The notes beneath the pieces were generated by a model, which saw only the letters and a list, made by a program, of their open reading frames with translations, was not told the DNA's origin and ran no database searches. The translations under genes were made by a program, and so were the position numbers. Positions 5,471 to 7,813 of a DNA stretch of 7,813 bases are shown here, in pieces. Origin of the DNA: Desulfonatronospira sp. (GTDB lineage: Bacteria > Desulfobacterota > Desulfovibrionia > Desulfovibrionales > Desulfonatronovibrionaceae). Each line of letters starts with the position of its first letter. Positions within the stretch are counted from its first letter, which is position 1. The stretch covers positions 1 through 7,813 of the forward strand of contig PWGS01000234.1 of the NCBI GenBank assembly GCA_003554505.1, given 5' to 3'.

Positions 5471-5794
5471 ATGCATGGTTTCTACATATACGCAGTAACG
5501 GCAATGCTTCTGTTCTGTCTGGGGCTGTTTGGTCTTGTTTCCCACAAAAACCTTCTGCGCAAGATCGTGGCCCTAAACGTCATGGCCGGGGGTGTATTTC
5601 TTTTCTTCATCAGCATCGCCAACCTGGACCCTTCCGGCGGAGTGGATCCCGTGCCCCAGGCCATGGTTTTAACCGGCATCGTGGTGGCCATCAGCCTCAC
5701 CGCCTTTGCCCTCTGCCTGGCCCGGCGCATCCACGAAAAGACCGGACAGAACGAGCTGGACACCTCCTGCAGCATAGAAGGTGAGGACAGGTAA
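5471..5794 (+). CDS. mrpC: Mrp-type cation/proton antiporter subunit C
   Basis: A 107-residue protein with three membrane helices, homologous to NuoK of complex I. The MrpC/MnhC (MbhG) signature is complete: GLFGLVSHKNLLRKIVALNVM (18-38), then DPVPQAMVLTGIVVAISLTAFALCLARR (59-86), where DP-PQA-VLT-IV is the most conserved block. It bridges the antiporter-like subunits in the membrane and carries part of the proton path by homology to NuoK. The ATG at 5471 has only a weak ribosome site (GCGGA, 5459-5463), probably because the repeat insertion replaced the upstream sequence. This is the only gene of the operon that is not coupled by overlap or abutment to the previous one. The tail of about 20 residues after the last helix is hydrophilic. 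Confidence 0.94.
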   Translation: MHGFYIYAVTAMLLFCLGLFGLVSHKNLLRKIVALNVMAGGVFLFFISIANLDPSGGVDPVPQAMVLTGIVVAISLTAFALCLARRIHEKTGQNELDTSCSIEGEDR

Positions 5795-7254
5795 TGGAAA
5801 GCCTGCTGATCCTGGTGCCCCTGGCTGCAGCCATGGGCTCTTTCCTGGCTCCGGGCCGGGGCATCGCCTCCTGGGGCTTTCTAACATCCCTTGTGATTCC
5901 TGCCCTGGCCGCAGGCACAGCCATGGACGTCTACCAGAACGGGGCCAGGCGTGTTTCCCTGGGGGGCTGGGCCGAACCCCTGGGCATCCACCTGCATATG
6001 GACGGCCTGAGCGTGATTTTTCTGCTCATGACCGCCCTGGGGGGAGCGTTGGTCAGCATCTACAGCGCCTTTTTCTTTGACAGGGAAAGCGCCCGCCATT
6101 TCTGGCCTCTATGGCTTCTCATGTGGGCCGCCCTCAACAGCCTGTTCATGATCTCAGACATATTCAACGCCTACGTAGTTCTGGAGCTGGTCACCATCTG
6201 CGCCGCGGCCCTGGCCGTGCTCTCCGGCAAGACAGAATCTTTGCAGGCAGGACTGCGCTACCTCCTGGTGGCCATGGCCGGCTCACTGGCTTTTCTCATG
6301 GGAGTGGGCTTTTTGTACGCCGAGACCGGCATGCTGGACATGTTCATGCAGTCCGGGGAGCTGCAGGGCGGGCCTGTCTCAGCAGCAGCCTTCGGGCTCA
6401 TGACCACGGGGCTTATCATGAAGTCAGCCCTGCTGCCCTTTCATTTCTGGCTGCCCCCGGCCCCCGGCGAGGCTCCGGCTCCTGTCAGCGCCCTGCTCTC
6501 GGCCCTGGTCGTCAAGGGTTCCTTCTTTCTGCTGCTGCGCCTGTGGGTCGGGGTTTTCGAACCCGCCGGGATCACATATCACGGGGCCTACTTCCTGGGC
6601 TGCCTGGGCGTGCTGGCGGTTCTCTGGGGCTCCTACCAGGCCCTGATTCAGCCCAGGCTCAAGCTCATCATCGCCTATTCCAGCGTGGCCCAGGTGGGCT
6701 ATCTTTTCCTCATGTTCCCCCTTCTGTGCACAGTGCCCGAGGCCCCCTGGGCTGAAAAGGCCTGGGCCGGGGGCCCCTACCAGGCCATATCCCACGGCCT
6801 GGCCAAGGCCGCCCTTTTTCTGGCCGCGGGCAACCTGATTCTGTCCACAGGCACCGACAGGATCCATTACATGAAAAACATCGCCTCCCGCCTGCCCATG
6901 ACCACCTTTACCCTGGGCCTGGCCGGCATAAGCCTCATGGGCCTGCCTCCAAGCGGGGGCTTCGTGGCCAAGTGGATGTTCATGCAGGCCATCCTGGAGA
7001 GCGGGCAGTGGTGGTGGGCGGTTGCCCCGGTCCTGGGAGGGCTGCTCACAGCCGGGTATGTCTTCAGGATTCTGGGGCATGCCTTTCTGCTGGCGGAAAA
7101 AGAGGTGCGCATGCTTCCTGTACCCTTTGTCCTGGAAAAAATCCCGCTGATTCTGGCCCTTTGCTCCATCCTCATAGGTTTCCGGGCCGAGGAAGTCATT
7201 TTCCTGCTCCAGGAGCATATGCTCTGGACGCTTGAGTTGGAGGGCACACCATGA
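5794..7254 (+). CDS. mrpD: Mrp-type cation/proton antiporter subunit D (NuoL/M/N-like)
   Basis: A 486-residue protein of the proton-conducting antiporter-like family, the usual length for MrpD (MbhH). It is hydrophobic throughout, compatible with about 14 helices. The ion-path residues of the family are visible: E131 in NAYVVLELVTICAA, K210 in GLIMKSALLPFHFWLPPAPGE, K241 in ALVVKGSFFLLLR, K290 in PRLKLIIAYSSVAQVGY, and H334/K338 in ISHGLAKAALF. This supports a working H+ channel rather than a degenerate copy. The ATG overlaps the mrpC stop by one base (TAATG), with GAGGA (5783-5787) 6 nt upstream. The end overlaps the next gene by 4 nt (ATGA). Within the family it could also be named NuoN- or HyfF-like, but the mrpC neighbour favours MrpD. 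Confidence 0.94.
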   Translation: MESLLILVPLAAAMGSFLAPGRGIASWGFLTSLVIPALAAGTAMDVYQNGARRVSLGGWAEPLGIHLHMDGLSVIFLLMTALGGALVSIYSAFFFDRESARHFWPLWLLMWAALNSLFMISDIFNAYVVLELVTICAAALAVLSGKTESLQAGLRYLLVAMAGSLAFLMGVGFLYAETGMLDMFMQSGELQGGPVSAAAFGLMTTGLIMKSALLPFHFWLPPAPGEAPAPVSALLSALVVKGSFFLLLRLWVGVFEPAGITYHGAYFLGCLGVLAVLWGSYQALIQPRLKLIIAYSSVAQVGYLFLMFPLLCTVPEAPWAEKAWAGGPYQAISHGLAKAALFLAAGNLILSTGTDRIHYMKNIASRLPMTTFTLGLAGISLMGLPPSGGFVAKWMFMQAILESGQWWWAVAPVLGGLLTAGYVFRILGHAFLLAEKEVRMLPVPFVLEKIPLILALCSILIGFRAEEVIFLLQEHMLWTLELEGTP

Positions 7255-7813
7255 ACCCTGGTTTCTGGCTGCCCCTGCTGGTTCTTTGCAGTTCCCTTTT
7301 TGCGGGCATTATCATCTTCATGCTTGATGAAAGCCGCAGCAGGCTGCGCACCACCCTGAACCTCTTTGCCGCGGCCTTCAAGGTAGTGGCTGTGCACTAC
7401 ATGGCCTACAGGCTGCTGGTGCATGGAGAGATGCACGAGGTGGGCTTCAGTATGGGACTTGGCTTTGAGTTTCTGCTCAAGGTGGACTTTCTGTCCCTCA
7501 TGTTTCTGGCCCTGTCCAGCAACCTGTGGCTGGTGACCACCCTGTACGCCGTGGGCTACCTGGAGGGCTCGCCCAACCGGAGCCGTTTTTTTGGTTTTTT
7601 CAGCCTGTGCGTCACCGCCAGTACCGGCATCGCCATGGCCGGCAACCTGATAACCTTTTTTATTTTTTATGAATTTCTGACCCTGACCACCTACCCCCTG
7701 GTGGTGCACCGCGAAACCAGGCAGGCCCTGGAAGCCGGGCGCAACTACCTGTGGTACACCATCGGCGGCGGTTCAGTATTGTTTGTGGGTATTGTCTGGC
7801 TGCATGTCCTGGC
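7251..7813 (+). CDS. Second antiporter-like (MrpD/NuoL-M-N superfamily) subunit, 3' end outside the window
   Basis: ATG at 7251 overlaps the mrpD stop (ATGA). 187 codons are present before the window ends in mid-gene. The readable part is hydrophobic with about five helices. KVDFLSLMFLALSSNLWLVT (77-96) matches the start of the family's core, followed by YAVGYLEG and FFGFFSLCVTASTGIAMAGNL. FFIFYEFLTLTTYPLV (136-151) carries the helix-5 glutamate (E141) used for proton transfer in NuoL/M/N and MrpA/D. It is therefore a second ion-translocating subunit directly after MrpD. It might stand in for the missing N-terminal part of MrpA, or be an extra pump module as seen in some bacterial Mrp-like and Mbh-like operons. 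Without the C-terminal half I cannot separate MrpA-, MrpD- and NuoM-type. Confidence 0.85.
   Translation, partial: MNPGFWLPLLVLCSSLFAGIIIFMLDESRSRLRTTLNLFAAAFKVVAVHYMAYRLLVHGEMHEVGFSMGLGFEFLLKVDFLSLMFLALSSNLWLVTTLYAVGYLEGSPNRSRFFGFFSLCVTASTGIAMAGNLITFFIFYEFLTLTTYPLVVHRETRQALEAGRNYLWYTIGGGSVLFVGIVWLHVL

Noticed and set aside
6424..7709. Two long minus-strand reading frames opposite mrpD and the next gene
   Set aside because: Same shadow pattern (Gln/Gly/His-rich, no domain), while the plus strand carries clear family motifs.

Overview
The window reads as a piece of a moderately GC-rich Gram-negative chromosome. The 7-bp tandem repeats in one intergenic gap, the TTG/GTG starts and the Mrp antiporter operon are compatible with a deltaproteobacterial (Desulfobacterota) sulfate reducer, perhaps a salt- or alkali-tolerant one. 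This is an inference from gene content; there is no taxonomic marker in the window.

Left part (1-3642): a minus-strand tRNA-Leu(CAG) with its own promoter and an intrinsic terminator. Next, on the plus strand, is a 602-residue membrane-anchored glycerophosphodiester phosphodiesterase that starts with TTG. A convergent minus-strand SAM-dependent methyltransferase with an N-terminal zinc-binding Cys cluster follows. Divergent from it is a small integral-membrane lipid kinase of the dolichol/phytol kinase and CDP-diglyceride synthetase-like family. Two of these genes act on lipids or lipid head groups, but nothing shows that they share one pathway.

Right part (3643-7813, running off the end): a tightly packed plus-strand operon for a multi-subunit Mrp-type cation/proton antiporter. 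The order is mrpF, mrpG, a fused MrpA-C-terminus/MrpB protein, mrpC, mrpD, then a second, truncated antiporter-like (MrpD/NuoL-M-N superfamily) subunit. The order and the separate pieces resemble the antiporter module of archaeal membrane-bound hydrogenases (MbhB-C-D-E-F-G-H) more than the classical mrpABCDEFG operon. No mrpE and no full-length mrpA are visible. The subunits would assemble in the cytoplasmic membrane and exchange Na+ (or K+) for protons, or serve as the ion-pumping module of a larger redox complex encoded downstream.

Two non-coding structures stand out. The ~200-nt leader before mrpF carries a ladder of mutually exclusive complementary segments; the last one covers the mrpF ribosome binding site, as in a riboswitch or attenuator. 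The only real gap inside the operon (mrpB-mrpC, 125 bp) consists of two 7-bp tandem arrays around a 67-bp inverted-repeat element flanked by a near-perfect 8-bp direct repeat. The first array supplies the last 13 codons and the stop of the MrpB fusion.
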